A stretch of 64,000 bases of DNA from DASXIF01 sp036498145. GTDB lineage: Bacteria > Actinomycetota > Actinomycetes > Mycobacteriales > Jatrophihabitantaceae. The first letter of the stretch is position 1. Each line of letters opens with the position of its first letter. Shown in pieces: positions 44,930-53,011 of this stretch. The position numbers and the translations under genes were made by a program. The notes under the pieces were generated by a model that saw only the letters and a program-made list of their open reading frames with translations, had not been told where the DNA came from and did not search any database. The stretch lies in the NCBI GenBank assembly GCA_963708625.1, contig CAVPSV010000004.1, forward strand, positions 186,001 to 250,000, written 5' to 3'.

Positions 44930-46528
44930 TCAATTGCCCGGCGGCGGCACCGTCATGCGCACGTCGATGCCGATGTCGCTCGCGCGCGCCAGGATGCCTA
45001 CCGAGGCGCGCTCGGCCAGTGCCGCGATGGTGAGGGACGGGTTGACCGTCAGCGAGGTGGGCACGGAACTGCCGTCGGTGACGAACAGGCACGGCGAACC
45101 GCGCAACTCGTGCCCGTCGTCCAGCGCGGAGAGCTTCGGCTCATCACCCATCCGACAGGACGAAAGCGGGTGGGCCGTCAGCGTCGACTGGCCGCCGACC
45201 CAGGGCAGGTGCTTGCCGAGCCCGTCCTTCTCCACGATCGCAGCCAGCGCGGCATCGGACAGATCCCATCCTCGCTGCGTCTTCGCGGTCGGCCGGTAGC
45301 GCAGCGTGCTGATGGTGGCCGAGGACGCCACCCGGATGAAGTTGCCGGTGGGCGGCGGTACGCCGAACACACCCTCGTTGTCGTCCTCGGTCATCGCCAG
45401 CAGCGTCAGCCAGGATCGCCACTGCGCGCTCATCGTCTTCTTGTCCACGCCGAACCACTGCGGCTGTGGCGGCGTGCCGTCCGCCGGCAGGATGTTGGTG
45501 ATGGGCGGGAAGTAGATCTGTTGCAGCCCGAACCGCTCGAACTCGGGCCGGGCCGGGTCCAGGTAGTCGAAGCTCATCGAGCCGATCGGTTTGCCGATCG
45601 GCAGCGCCCGGTACGGATCGGTCTCGGTGCGCTGCAGGCCGAGCACCGACGCGATCCGTGCCTCGTCCATCAATGCCATGGACACCCGGTCGCCGTTGGG
45701 TGAGAAGTACCGGCCGACCGCGTGCGGCACGTCGTGCAGGGTGGCCGCCGAGCGGCGCAGGATCACCGGTGTGGCCATGGTGCCGGCCGCGAGCACGAGG
45801 ATCTTGGCCTCGATCACGCCGGCGCCGACCGGTATGCGGTAGTCGTTCGCGTCCACCACCGTGTAGGCGACCTGGTAGCGGTAGCCGGGCGTGACCGCCT
45901 TGGTGATCACCTGTACCTCGTGCAGCGGACGGATCTGCGCCCCGTGTGCTTGCGCGGCGGGCAGGTAGTTGAGCAGCATTGATCGCTTCGCGCCGAACCG
46001 GCAGCCGTTCAGCATCCAGTTGCAATTCGTGCAACTGGCCAGATCGACGGCGACGGGGACCGGATTGCAGGTGTGCCCTGCGTGCCGGCAGGCGGCCGCG
46101 AACAAGCCGCCCGGATAGGGCACGTCGTCCCAGCTCTGCTGCGCGACCGGAATCGTGTGCTCGACGCGGTCGTAGAACGGGTCGAGCGCGGCACGGGTGA
46201 TGGACGAAGGCCACAGCCGGTGCCCGGTCGAACCCTGCCGGTCGAAGACGAACGTCGGCGCGCGCAGCGAGGCCGCGTAGTACACGACGCTCGAACCGCC
46301 GACGCAGTTGCCCGCCACCACCTGCACGCCCTGTGCCGTGATCAGATCCGCGATGCGGGTGTAGGAGCCGATGCGCAGGCTGTGCTCGAACTGCTCGGTC
46401 GACAGTTGCGGGCCGCGTTCGAGCAGCACCACCTTCGCGCCGGCCGCCGCGAGGTTGTACGCCGGGATGGCGCCGCCGAAGCCGGTGCCGACGACCAGCA
46501 CGTCCGTCGTTTCGATCACGCCGCTCAC
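44930..46528 (-). CDS. GMC-type FAD oxidoreductase, cholesterol-oxidase-like
   Basis: 532-residue flavoprotein from GTG 46528, whose first bases overlap the stop of the Tat gene (GTGA). The FAD motif is VVGTGFGGAIPAYNLAAAG; AGNCVGGSSVVYY and the cysteine-rich CTNCNWMLNGCRFGAKRS are as in cholesterol-oxidase-like GMC enzymes. The active-site His is in LTAHPLSSCRMGD and the Asn in TVNPSLTIAALAERA. The reaction expected is oxidation of a hydroxyl on a sterol-like or other lipid alcohol. No signal peptide of its own; the upstream Tat protein may carry it out or be its small subunit. Confidence 0.88.
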   Translation of the reverse strand: MSGVIETTDVLVVGTGFGGAIPAYNLAAAGAKVVLLERGPQLSTEQFEHSLRIGSYTRIADLITAQGVQVVAGNCVGGSSVVYYAASLRAPTFVFDRQGSTGHRLWPSSITRAALDPFYDRVEHTIPVAQQSWDDVPYPGGLFAAACRHAGHTCNPVPVAVDLASCTNCNWMLNGCRFGAKRSMLLNYLPAAQAHGAQIRPLHEVQVITKAVTPGYRYQVAYTVVDANDYRIPVGAGVIEAKILVLAAGTMATPVILRRSAATLHDVPHAVGRYFSPNGDRVSMALMDEARIASVLGLQRTETDPYRALPIGKPIGSMSFDYLDPARPEFERFGLQQIYFPPITNILPADGTPPQPQWFGVDKKTMSAQWRSWLTLLAMTEDDNEGVFGVPPPTGNFIRVASSATISTLRYRPTAKTQRGWDLSDAALAAIVEKDGLGKHLPWVGGQSTLTAHPLSSCRMGDEPKLSALDDGHELRGSPCLFVTDGSSVPTSLTVNPSLTIAALAERASVGILARASDIGIDVRMTVPPPGN

Positions 46529-47169
46529 GGCGGGTTGCCCGTCGACGTCGTCGCCGGATGCAGGTCGGCCAGCGCAAGCCGGTAGGAGAAGTCGGGGAAG
46601 CGCCACAACCCGTCCGCGTCCGGCATCGGGAACTGGATCCAGGCCAGACCTGGGTGGCCGGCGCGCACCGCGGCGGCGGTGTCCAGCTGCGCCGCGGTAT
46701 GAAACGCGAGCATCGGTATCGCCGCGAGCGCGTACCACAGCAACTGGTCGACGCGCTTCGGGTTCAGCAACTGAAGCGCGAGCGCAGTCCGGGCCGCGAA
46801 GGGCAGCGCGACGAAGGGCGGCACGGTCACGTCCGGGCGCAGGCGGTGGGTGAGCGCGTAGCCGGTGGCCTGGGTGTTCAGCAGCGTGACCAGCGCGGGC
46901 AATGCGGGCGCCAGCCCCACGTCCGGGTCGTTCATCAGGTCCCAGACGCCGGCCTGCACCGCGCCTGGACCGGCGCACGCACCGGCGATAGCGCGATCGG
47001 TGGCGGAGCGCTTCTCGCCGGGGACGATGGTGTCGCTCCACGCCTCGAGGGTGATCCGGTCGATGTCCTCGGCGGCCGCCGGTGTGCCGTCGGTGATCAG
47101 CGGCAGTGTCGCGAGCGCCGCGGCGACGAGTTGCAGGACACGACGTCGCGAGATCGGCCGGTCGAGCAC
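46525..47169 (-). CDS. Tat-signal protein, probable small partner of the GMC oxidoreductase (DUF5987-like)
   Basis: 214-residue protein beginning at GTG 47169 with a twin-arginine-like leader: ISRRRVLQLVAAALATLPL and a cleavage-like AAAE. The mature part (DRITLEAWSDTIVPGEKRSATDRAIAGA...) recalls the small, Tat-exported subunits (gluconate-dehydrogenase subunit 3-like and DUF5987 proteins) encoded next to GMC dehydrogenases. The frame extends upstream to 47625 but that part overlaps the previous gene and is ignored. Overlap with the GMC start supports a complex in which this subunit directs export. Confidence 0.7.
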   Translation of the reverse strand: MLDRPISRRRVLQLVAAALATLPLITDGTPAAAEDIDRITLEAWSDTIVPGEKRSATDRAIAGACAGPGAVQAGVWDLMNDPDVGLAPALPALVTLLNTQATGYALTHRLRPDVTVPPFVALPFAARTALALQLLNPKRVDQLLWYALAAIPMLAFHTAAQLDTAAAVRAGHPGLAWIQFPMPDADGLWRFPDFSYRLALADLHPATTSTGNPP

Positions 47170-47174
47170 GGTCG

Positions 47175-47762
47175 CTACTTCGGGCAGAAGGGGTTCAGCG
47201 GGATCGTGCCCGCGTAGCCGGCGCCGGGCCCGTCCTTGGCGAACTCCAGGAAGTACTGCGCGAGCTTGCGGCTGAACGGCGCGACAAGCGCTGCCGCCTG
47301 TCGCGAGTTCACCGCGATGCCCCCGACGCGCAGGTTGGCCAGCTGCGCACCGGCTTGCCCGGCACCCTCGTCCCACCAGTAGTTGCCGTCCCAGCGGATC
47401 AGCGCCACGCTGCCCGGCGCGAACTGCACGCTCCAGTGGTCCTGCTGCCAGTACTGGCATTTCGGCACCGCCACCAGCACCCGCGCAGGTTCGGCCAGCA
47501 GGAACCGGATGGCGCCGCCGTCGCTCACCGTGATGTCTCGCTTGGCGTAGTCGACGCACAGCGGATCGTCGGTGATGCCGGACAGCGGCGGTGCCACCCC
47601 CTCGCCGAAGTAGTGCACAGTGCACGAGGTCGCGAACGGGGGTGGGAAGTACGGCTGGAACGGACCTTTGACGTGTACCGCCGCGGCGCCGGCCGGTGCT
47701 TCGGCCAGGACGAGTGTCGCGGCGGCGGCTGACGCCAGCACCAGCGCAACCAGGCGACGCAT
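47175..47762 (-). CDS. Secreted protein of unknown function
   Basis: 195-residue protein from ATG 47762, two bases after the stop of the hydroxylase gene. A clear Sec signal peptide (MRRLVALVLASAAAATLVLAEAPAGAAA) is followed by a domain with four Cys (SCTVHYF, LCVDYAK, KCQYW, FCPK) that may form two disulfides, and Trp/Tyr-rich strands (WSVQFAPGSVALIRWDGNYWWDEG). I know no family for it. It may be a substrate-binding or electron-transfer partner of the Tat/GMC pair, since the three are consecutive in one operon. Confidence 0.7.
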   Translation of the reverse strand: MRRLVALVLASAAAATLVLAEAPAGAAAVHVKGPFQPYFPPPFATSCTVHYFGEGVAPPLSGITDDPLCVDYAKRDITVSDGGAIRFLLAEPARVLVAVPKCQYWQQDHWSVQFAPGSVALIRWDGNYWWDEGAGQAGAQLANLRVGGIAVNSRQAAALVAPFSRKLAQYFLEFAKDGPGAGYAGTIPLNPFCPK

Positions 47763-47764
47763 GG

Positions 47765-48469
47765 TCAGCCCAGGTCCGACATGGCGTGCAAGTTGCGCGC
47801 CGTCTTCGACTTGGGCACCGACGTCGGGTCCGGGTAGGTACGGAAGAGCCGGTCTGCGGTGCCGGCGGTGGTCACGGTGAACCAGTAGTGCTCGTTCTTG
47901 TAGTGGTGCAACCGGTGGTTGTTCCACACGGCCCGATAGAGCCGGGTCTTAGGGCGGTAGTCCGAGTGCACAAGGAAGTGCGTCCACTCGTAGACGAGGC
48001 CGGTGGTGCTGATGACGAAGAGATAGGTCAGGCCGAGTCCGAGCCGCGGAAACGCGAACAGTGAGATGGCAATCGTCACCGGCACGATCCACAGCATCGC
48101 CTGCCAGGGGATGAAGATCAGGGGCACGTCGCGCGGATCGGCGTGGTGCAGCCGGTGTTTGCGGGCGAGGATCGAGTCGACCGTCACCTTCCCGACGCGT
48201 CGCGGCTTCCAGTGCAGGACGAAGACGTGGACGATCCACTCGTACACGGGGAATACGGCAATCATGACCGCGGGCAGGATCGCGTCCGAGAGCTGCCAGT
48301 CGCCGTGCACCAACCGCACGGCCAGGCCGCCGGCAGCCATCGCGAACAGCGCCCACGGCGACGGATGCTTGATCCACTCGGCGAACGCGGCGCCGATCGA
48401 GATGGAGCGGCGCTTGTCCTGCTCATGGCCGATCGAGGCCAGGTCGCGGGTTTTCACTGCATCTGTCAT
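47765..48469 (-). CDS. Fatty acid hydroxylase / sterol desaturase family protein
   Basis: 234-residue membrane di-iron enzyme. The His clusters of the family are clear: HVFVLHW, KHRLHHAD, HFLVHSDY and NHRLHHYKNEHYWF, between about four helices. Such enzymes insert oxygen or a double bond in sterols, fatty acids or carotenoids with O2 and an electron donor. ATG 48469 overlaps the gntR stop (ATGA). In this operon its product may be the alcohol later oxidised by the GMC enzyme; that is inference. Confidence 0.88.
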   Translation of the reverse strand: MTDAVKTRDLASIGHEQDKRRSISIGAAFAEWIKHPSPWALFAMAAGGLAVRLVHGDWQLSDAILPAVMIAVFPVYEWIVHVFVLHWKPRRVGKVTVDSILARKHRLHHADPRDVPLIFIPWQAMLWIVPVTIAISLFAFPRLGLGLTYLFVISTTGLVYEWTHFLVHSDYRPKTRLYRAVWNNHRLHHYKNEHYWFTVTTAGTADRLFRTYPDPTSVPKSKTARNLHAMSDLG

Positions 48470-49188
48470 GGCGACTCCTCGAAGGCGCGCAACGCGCTGA
48501 GCAGCGCGTCCGTGGCGGGGCGGAGCAGATCGGCCGCGGCTTTCGCGGCGTTCGCCGGGCGAGCCCCGGTGATGGCGGCAGCGAGTCGGCGGTAGCCGGT
48601 GTGGTTGGAGACCTCGACGTCCAGCACGACCGACATCGCACCGATGACCGGTTCGTAACTCGCGCGCAGGCTGTTGTACATCAGCCGCAGCGCGATCGAG
48701 TCCGCTCCGTCGACGATGACGTCCCAGAACGCCAGCGCGGCGTACTGCCGTGCCACCGGGTCCGTCTGCGCGACCAGCTCGTCCAGCGCCGCGGTCAGCG
48801 CCGGGCCGAGGGCGGCGCCGCCGCGCTCGGCGGCCAGTTGCGCGACGAACGGGCCGGTGTGTAGTCGGGTCTCCATCAGGCTGCGCGCGGTCGCAAGGTC
48901 GACCCGGCCGCCGGACATCAGCAGTTGCGGGAGCAGATCCATGCCGCCGGTACGGCGGAAGTCGCGCACGATCGTGGCGTCGCCCTGGCGGACGTCGACC
49001 AGGCCTGCGTGCCCGAGCCGCTTGAGCGCCTCGCGCACCGACGGGCGGGAGACACCGAGGACTTCGGCAAGGCGTCGCTCGCTCGGTAACGCATCGCCGG
49101 CGGGGACGTCCCCGCGCATGACCTCTGCCGCGATCTGGTCGAAGACGTCGTCGGTCACGGATCGGCGGGGTACGGGCCGCAGCGCCAT
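48466..49188 (-). CDS. FadR-subfamily GntR transcriptional regulator
   Basis: 240-residue regulator. Winged HTH at residues 10-75 (VFDQIAAEVMRGDVPAGDALPSERRLAEVLGVSRPSVREAL, then GLVDVRQGDATIV), followed by an all-helical FCD-type effector domain (residues 90-230) with SNHTGYRRLAAAI near its end. The family binds small acids or acyl-CoA. It is first in the six-gene operon and a FadR-consensus-like palindrome sits 38 bp upstream, so self-regulation is expected. The stop overlaps the next start. Confidence 0.9.
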   Translation of the reverse strand: MALRPVPRRSVTDDVFDQIAAEVMRGDVPAGDALPSERRLAEVLGVSRPSVREALKRLGHAGLVDVRQGDATIVRDFRRTGGMDLLPQLLMSGGRVDLATARSLMETRLHTGPFVAQLAAERGGAALGPALTAALDELVAQTDPVARQYAALAFWDVIVDGADSIALRLMYNSLRASYEPVIGAMSVVLDVEVSNHTGYRRLAAAITGARPANAAKAAADLLRPATDALLSALRAFEESP

Positions 49189-49225
49189 GCCGGCACTGTA
49201 GGCGAGCTACGGCCAGGTGGTCAAG

Positions 49226-49236
49226 TGGTCTGACCA
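49226..49236. promoter_or_regulatory. FadR-type operator TGGTCTGACCA
   Basis: A perfect 11-bp palindrome (wider context AGTGGTCTGACCAGT) 38 bp upstream of the gntR ATG. It matches the TGGTCNGACCA-like core known for FadR-subfamily regulators. A second half-site GGTGGTC lies at 49216-49222. Confidence 0.75.
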
Positions 49237-49255
49237 GTGCGGTGCCCGATGCGGC

Positions 49256-49306
49256 GATCGTGATGCTGTGGCGCTGCTATAGCCGCCGGTGCGCATCACG
49301 ATCCAC
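49256..49306. repeat. Intergenic palindrome, copy B (GCTATAGC centre)
   Basis: Arms GATCGTGATGC (49256-49266) and GCATCACGATC (49293-49303) around GCTATAGC, in the gap between divergent gntR and the hydrolase gene. It shares 16 bp on the left and 18 bp on the right with copy A at 14529-14581, with the intervening distance exactly conserved but the bases flanking the core changed. Here it does not lie between convergent genes, so it is not just a terminator. Confidence 0.8.
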
Positions 49307-49328
49307 TGGTCAGGCTAGGTTCAGCCGC

Positions 49329-50171
49329 ATGGACTGGTCTGTGGCGACGGCTCCGAGCGGGCAACGGTTCGTGTACGCGGAGTCCGGCACCGGACCGGTG
49401 GTGGTGTTCCTGCACGGCTTCCCGGACACGCCACACAGCTGGGACCGCATCGCGACGGCAATCGCAGCGGCTGGTTACCGCACGATCCGGCCGTGGCTGC
49501 GCGGCTACCACCCGGACACCCTCGTCGCCGGCCGCGGATTCGACGCGTTGACGATCGCCGCCGACCCCGTCGCACTCCTGGACGCACTCGGCGTCGAGCG
49601 GGCGGTGCTGGTCGGGCACGACTGGGGCGCAGCGATCACCTACGGCGCGGCCACGGTGGCGCCGGAGCGGTTCCGTGCTGCGGTGCCGATCGCCATCCCG
49701 CACCCCAGCCTGCTCCCCCGCGATCTCGGCACGCTGTGGGCGGCACGTCATTTCGGCGGTTTCAAAATGCCGTGGGCCGAACCGATGACACGGCGCAACG
49801 ACTTCGCCTATCTCGACACCCTGTACGCGCGGTGGGCGCCGAACTGGGTCGGCACCGACCGCGACGACTCGCTGCGCCACGTCAAGGAATGCTTCCGGGA
49901 GCCGCGTTCGCTGACCGGCGCCATCGAGTACTACCGGGCGCTCGCGCCCAAGGCCCCGCCGGAACTCACCCGGCCGGCGCCGGTGCGCGCGCTCATCGTC
50001 GGCGGCACCGATGACCTCGTGCCGGCGGAGCTGTTCGCCAAGACCGCGGCGCGAATGGGCGAGGGGTCGGCGTCGTTGATCATCGACGGAGCCGGGCACT
50101 GGCCGCACCGCGAGGGTGAAGGCGAATTCATCGCGAAGCTGATCGGTTTCCTGGCCGCGACACCGGAGTGA
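49329..50171 (+). CDS. Alpha/beta hydrolase, epoxide-hydrolase-like
   Basis: 280-residue alpha/beta-hydrolase. The oxyanion motif HGFPDTPHSWD and the nucleophile elbow LVGHDWGAA, with Asp as nucleophile, match epoxide hydrolases and haloalkane dehalogenase relatives; the catalytic His lies in DGAGHWPHREG. ATG 49329 follows the palindromic element; the frame upstream of it runs through that palindrome and is ignored. It is 56 bp upstream of the ACC deaminase gene on the same strand, so co-transcription is possible. Confidence 0.87.
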   Translation: MDWSVATAPSGQRFVYAESGTGPVVVFLHGFPDTPHSWDRIATAIAAAGYRTIRPWLRGYHPDTLVAGRGFDALTIAADPVALLDALGVERAVLVGHDWGAAITYGAATVAPERFRAAVPIAIPHPSLLPRDLGTLWAARHFGGFKMPWAEPMTRRNDFAYLDTLYARWAPNWVGTDRDDSLRHVKECFREPRSLTGAIEYYRALAPKAPPELTRPAPVRALIVGGTDDLVPAELFAKTAARMGEGSASLIIDGAGHWPHREGEGEFIAKLIGFLAATPE

Positions 50172-50227
50172 CTGCCTAGCATTGCCCGTGACCAAGGCAA
50201 CTGGCCGAGCGAGACCGGGATGGCATC

Positions 50228-51238
50228 GTGGCGCTGAGTGACTTTCCCCGATACCCGCTGTTGTTCGGACCTAGTCCGGTGCACCGACTCGAGCGCCTTT
50301 CCGCTCACCTTGGCGGTGCGCAGGTCTGGGCCAAGCGCGAGGACTGCAATTCCGGCTTGGCGTTCGGCGGCAACAAGACACGCAAGCTGGAGTATCTGGT
50401 GCCCGACGCGCTCGCCCAGGGTGCGACGCACCTCGTCTCGATCGGTGGCGTGCAGTCGAACCACACGCGTCAGGTGGCGGCAGTCGCGGCCAAGCTCGGG
50501 CTCAAAGCGCGGCTGGTGCAGGAGAGCTGGGTGGACTGGCCGGACCCGGTCAACGACCGGGTGGGCAACATCCTGCTGTCGCGAATTATGGGTGCGCAGG
50601 TCGAACTCGTGCAGGCCGGATTCGGCATCGGCTTCAAGGAGAGTTGGGAGAACGCACTAGAGGAGATCCGCGCCGAAGGCGGCGTTCCGTATGCGATCCC
50701 GGCCGGTGCGTCCGACCACCCCCTCGGCGGGCTCGGCTTCGCGAACTGGGCCGATGAAGTGCAACAGCAGGAGCAGGAACTCGGGGTCTTCTTCGACACG
50801 ATCATCGTCTGCAGTGTCACCGGGTCCACACACGCGGGGATGATCGCAGGCTTCGCCGGGCAGGATCGGCCGCGTCGGGTCCTCGGCATCGACGCGTCGG
50901 CCAGGATCGACGAGACCCGCGCTCAGGTGGAGAAGATCGCCCGCAACACGGCCGACCTCATCGGGTTGGGGCGCGACCTGCGCGACGACGAGATCACCGT
51001 CCTGCGGGGTTGGGCCGGCGAGCACTACGGCATCCCGGTGGCGTCGACGCTCGCGGCGATTCGACTGACGGGCAGCCTCGAAGGCGTGATCATCGACCCG
51101 GTGTATGAAGGCAAGTCCATGGCCGCACTGATCGACCTAGTGGCTAGCGGCACGATCGACCGAACATCGAACGTGCTGTATGCCCACCTGGGGGGTCAGC
51201 CTGCGCTGAACGCGTACAGCGCGCTGTTCACGCACTGA
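50228..51238 (+). CDS. acdS: 1-aminocyclopropane-1-carboxylate deaminase
   Basis: 336-residue PLP enzyme that splits ACC, the ethylene precursor of plants, into ammonia and 2-oxobutyrate. The PLP-binding Lys50 sits in GGNKTRKLEY. SIGGVQSNHTRQVA, NWADEV and the C-terminal VYEGKS and YAHLGGQPALNAY are all diagnostic. The Glu in VYEGKS and the Leu in HLGG are the residues said to separate true ACC deaminases from D-cysteine desulfhydrases, and both are present. GTG 50228 is the start. It implies contact with plants or with plant litter. Confidence 0.93.
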   Translation: MALSDFPRYPLLFGPSPVHRLERLSAHLGGAQVWAKREDCNSGLAFGGNKTRKLEYLVPDALAQGATHLVSIGGVQSNHTRQVAAVAAKLGLKARLVQESWVDWPDPVNDRVGNILLSRIMGAQVELVQAGFGIGFKESWENALEEIRAEGGVPYAIPAGASDHPLGGLGFANWADEVQQQEQELGVFFDTIIVCSVTGSTHAGMIAGFAGQDRPRRVLGIDASARIDETRAQVEKIARNTADLIGLGRDLRDDEITVLRGWAGEHYGIPVASTLAAIRLTGSLEGVIIDPVYEGKSMAALIDLVASGTIDRTSNVLYAHLGGQPALNAYSALFTH

Positions 51239-51251
51239 TCGCAGAGCAACC

Positions 51252-51575
51252 ATGGCTTCCGAGTCCATCTGGTTGGCCGTCGTGGAGTTGTGCGGTGAGC
51301 TCGGCCCGGTGGAACTCCGTCGCTCCCGCTGGGCGGACAAACCGGCGTTGCAGCTCGGCGGCCGCGAGATCGCGCACCTCGAGGCGCCGGGCCGCGTCGA
51401 CCTGCGGCTCACTGCGAAGGGGTGGCGGGCGGTGGCGTCGAGCTACGTCGACGACCCTCGCGTCACCCGGGACCCGGCACGGCGGGACTGGATCGAACTC
51501 ACCCTCGCACACCGTCACGACGTCGATTCGCTGAAGCCGTTGTTCCAGCAGGCGATCGCCGCGAATGGCGGCTGA
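51252..51575 (+). CDS. Luciferase-family small protein (DUF5519-like)
   Basis: 107-residue soluble protein directly downstream of acdS (13 bp), probably in the same transcript. GPVELRRSRWADKPALQLGGREIAHLEAPGRVDLRLT has the look of DUF5519 ('luciferase family') proteins: a conserved Arg, an LGxREIAH element and an RVDLRLT strand. Despite the family name no luciferase activity is implied. Function unknown. Confidence 0.65.
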   Translation: MASESIWLAVVELCGELGPVELRRSRWADKPALQLGGREIAHLEAPGRVDLRLTAKGWRAVASSYVDDPRVTRDPARRDWIELTLAHRHDVDSLKPLFQQAIAANGG

Positions 51576-51590
51576 GCCCATGGACGCGAA

Positions 51591-51633
51591 CTGCCCACGG
51601 CGCCCCGGAGCTAGTCCGGGAAACCGTGGGCAG
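51591..51633. terminator. Strong bidirectional hairpin terminator
   Basis: Perfect 10-bp arms CTGCCCACGG / CCGTGGGCAG with an inner CCCGGA/TCCGGG stem, between two convergent genes. No U-tract, as is common in actinobacteria. Confidence 0.75.
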
Positions 51634-51647
51634 GGCGCAGGTTCGAT

Positions 51648-51860
51648 TTAGCAGAACCGGGTGGCGGGAGCGGGCGCGCAGACCTGGTTGTACTGGCCTG
51701 ACTGCACGGTCGCTCGAACCGGGAATCGGGAACCGTGATGCGAGGAGGACAACGTCAGCACGAGCGTGGTGGCGATGACTGCGGCGAGCAAGAGCGCTGC
51801 GCTCACCCACAGGGCGACGCGAGAGTGAAACGGGGTTGTGCTGATCGTGGTTGCGGTCAT
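51648..51860 (-). CDS. Small single-pass membrane or secreted protein
   Basis: 70 residues from ATG 51860 with GGAGAG upstream. One hydrophobic helix (ALWVSAALLLAAVIATTLVLTL) followed by a short outer part with two Cys (QVCAPAPATRFC). No family recognised. It ends just after the hairpin at 51591-51633. Confidence 0.6.
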   Translation of the reverse strand: MTATTISTTPFHSRVALWVSAALLLAAVIATTLVLTLSSSHHGSRFPVRATVQSGQYNQVCAPAPATRFC

Positions 51861-51930
51861 GGGACTCTCCAAGGTCTGGTGCTTCGGTGCGGTCCTGGTG
51901 CTCCGAAGCGGTGAGGTGGACAAGCACAAG

Positions 51931-51942
51931 GGTGCTAGCACC
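51931..51942. promoter_or_regulatory. 12-bp palindrome GGTGCTAGCACC
   Basis: Perfect palindrome in the 188-bp gap between two divergent small genes (starts 51860 and 52049). Candidate operator; nothing else supports it. Confidence 0.35.
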
Positions 51943-52048
51943 ACCGGCCCGGCACTGTTCGCTGCGTGACAGTCCGAGCGTTGTATCGCTGACGCACGCC
52001 ACCCCGGGTGGGGCGACAAAGCGATGCGGGGTGGGGTATGCCAGAGCC

Positions 52049-52255
52049 ATGAGTGAATCGAACGATGCACCTTCCGACCCGATTTTCGACGAGGTCTTCG
52101 AGGTAACCGAGAGCGCGCCACGGGACCGGTCCGGACACGGCAAGCAGCCACCGAGGCCTAACGACGACGAACTGGCGCACCGCACCGAACAGGAGCGGGT
52201 CGAGATCGGCATCGACGACTACGACCCGGACGAGGTCCCGCCCGCGACGGACTGA
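52049..52255 (+). CDS. Small acidic hypothetical protein
   Basis: 68 residues, strongly acidic (about one third Asp/Glu), no Cys and no hydrophobic segment; probably disordered. ATG 52049 is preceded by GCCAGAG, a poor ribosome site, so confidence rests on codon use and the absence of any competing frame. A longer in-frame extension to 51851 crosses the palindrome and is rejected. Confidence 0.5.
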   Translation: MSESNDAPSDPIFDEVFEVTESAPRDRSGHGKQPPRPNDDELAHRTEQERVEIGIDDYDPDEVPPATD

Positions 52256-52259
52256 GCGG

Positions 52260-52858
52260 TTACTCCGGCACCCAGTGCAGTCCGCCGGTGGCCGACAGCG
52301 TCCAGGTGGCGATTTCCTTGAGCGCGCCACCGGGCGACGAACCTGCCCATGCCTCGGCCTCCTCGGCGCTGTAGACGCCGCCGATCTGCCCGAAGTGGGA
52401 TACCCGGAACTCGACCGTGCGCCGGACGATACTGGTTGCCGACACGTGGTTCACCAGGGTGGCGGATGCCCGCGCTTCCCGGGCGAGGCCGGCGCCCACT
52501 GAATGTTCGTCATCTGGTTGTGCATGTCCAAGACCAGGCTGGTGGGCTTGACGAAGACACGGCCGACCCCACCGTCGAAGAGCGAGATCACCTGTGCGGT
52601 CGCCGCTTGCGTGGGGTGCGGTGTCACGGTCGACTTCGGCTTCGTTGTCGCTGTGCTTGTCTGCGCGCTTGCGTGCGTGGTCGACGCGGCCGATGACGTC
52701 GTCGCGACGGCAGTGGACGACACGGGCGTTGTCACCGCTGATGCGGAAGCCGACTTCGCCGCGACGTGGGCTGCCGTTCCGCTCGAGCAGGCGCCGACCG
52801 CAGCCAGCACCGGGATGGTCAACAGCATGCCGGCGGCACGGAAACGACGGTGAGCCAC
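52260..52858 (-). pseudogene. Lipoprotein with Ser/Thr linker, frameshifted
   Basis: GTG 52858 opens a lipoprotein signal (MLLTIPVLAAVGAC, lipobox VGAC), then a Ser/Thr/Ala linker of about 60 residues and a domain VISLFDGGVGRVFVKPTSLVLDMHNQMTNIQW. Near 52492 the frame must change; beyond it LVNHVSATSIVRRTVEFRVSHFGQIGGVYS continues to a stop at 52260 (HWVPE end). The join reproduces a beta-sandwich lipoprotein pattern I have seen in actinobacteria. About 199 aa. Either a sequencing error or a recent mutation. Confidence 0.65.
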
Positions 52859-53011
52859 AACGTCCTCGCTTCTCCTGACGCGTCGGCCCGATCGGTCGAC
52901 GGCGCGAGGACCGTCCCATGCGCGGCAGCCATGTGCTGTCGCCAAGACGGGAACATGACACTTGTGGATGCCCGCCCGGCTGCTCCCAGGCACGGACCGG
53001 ACAATGGGAGC

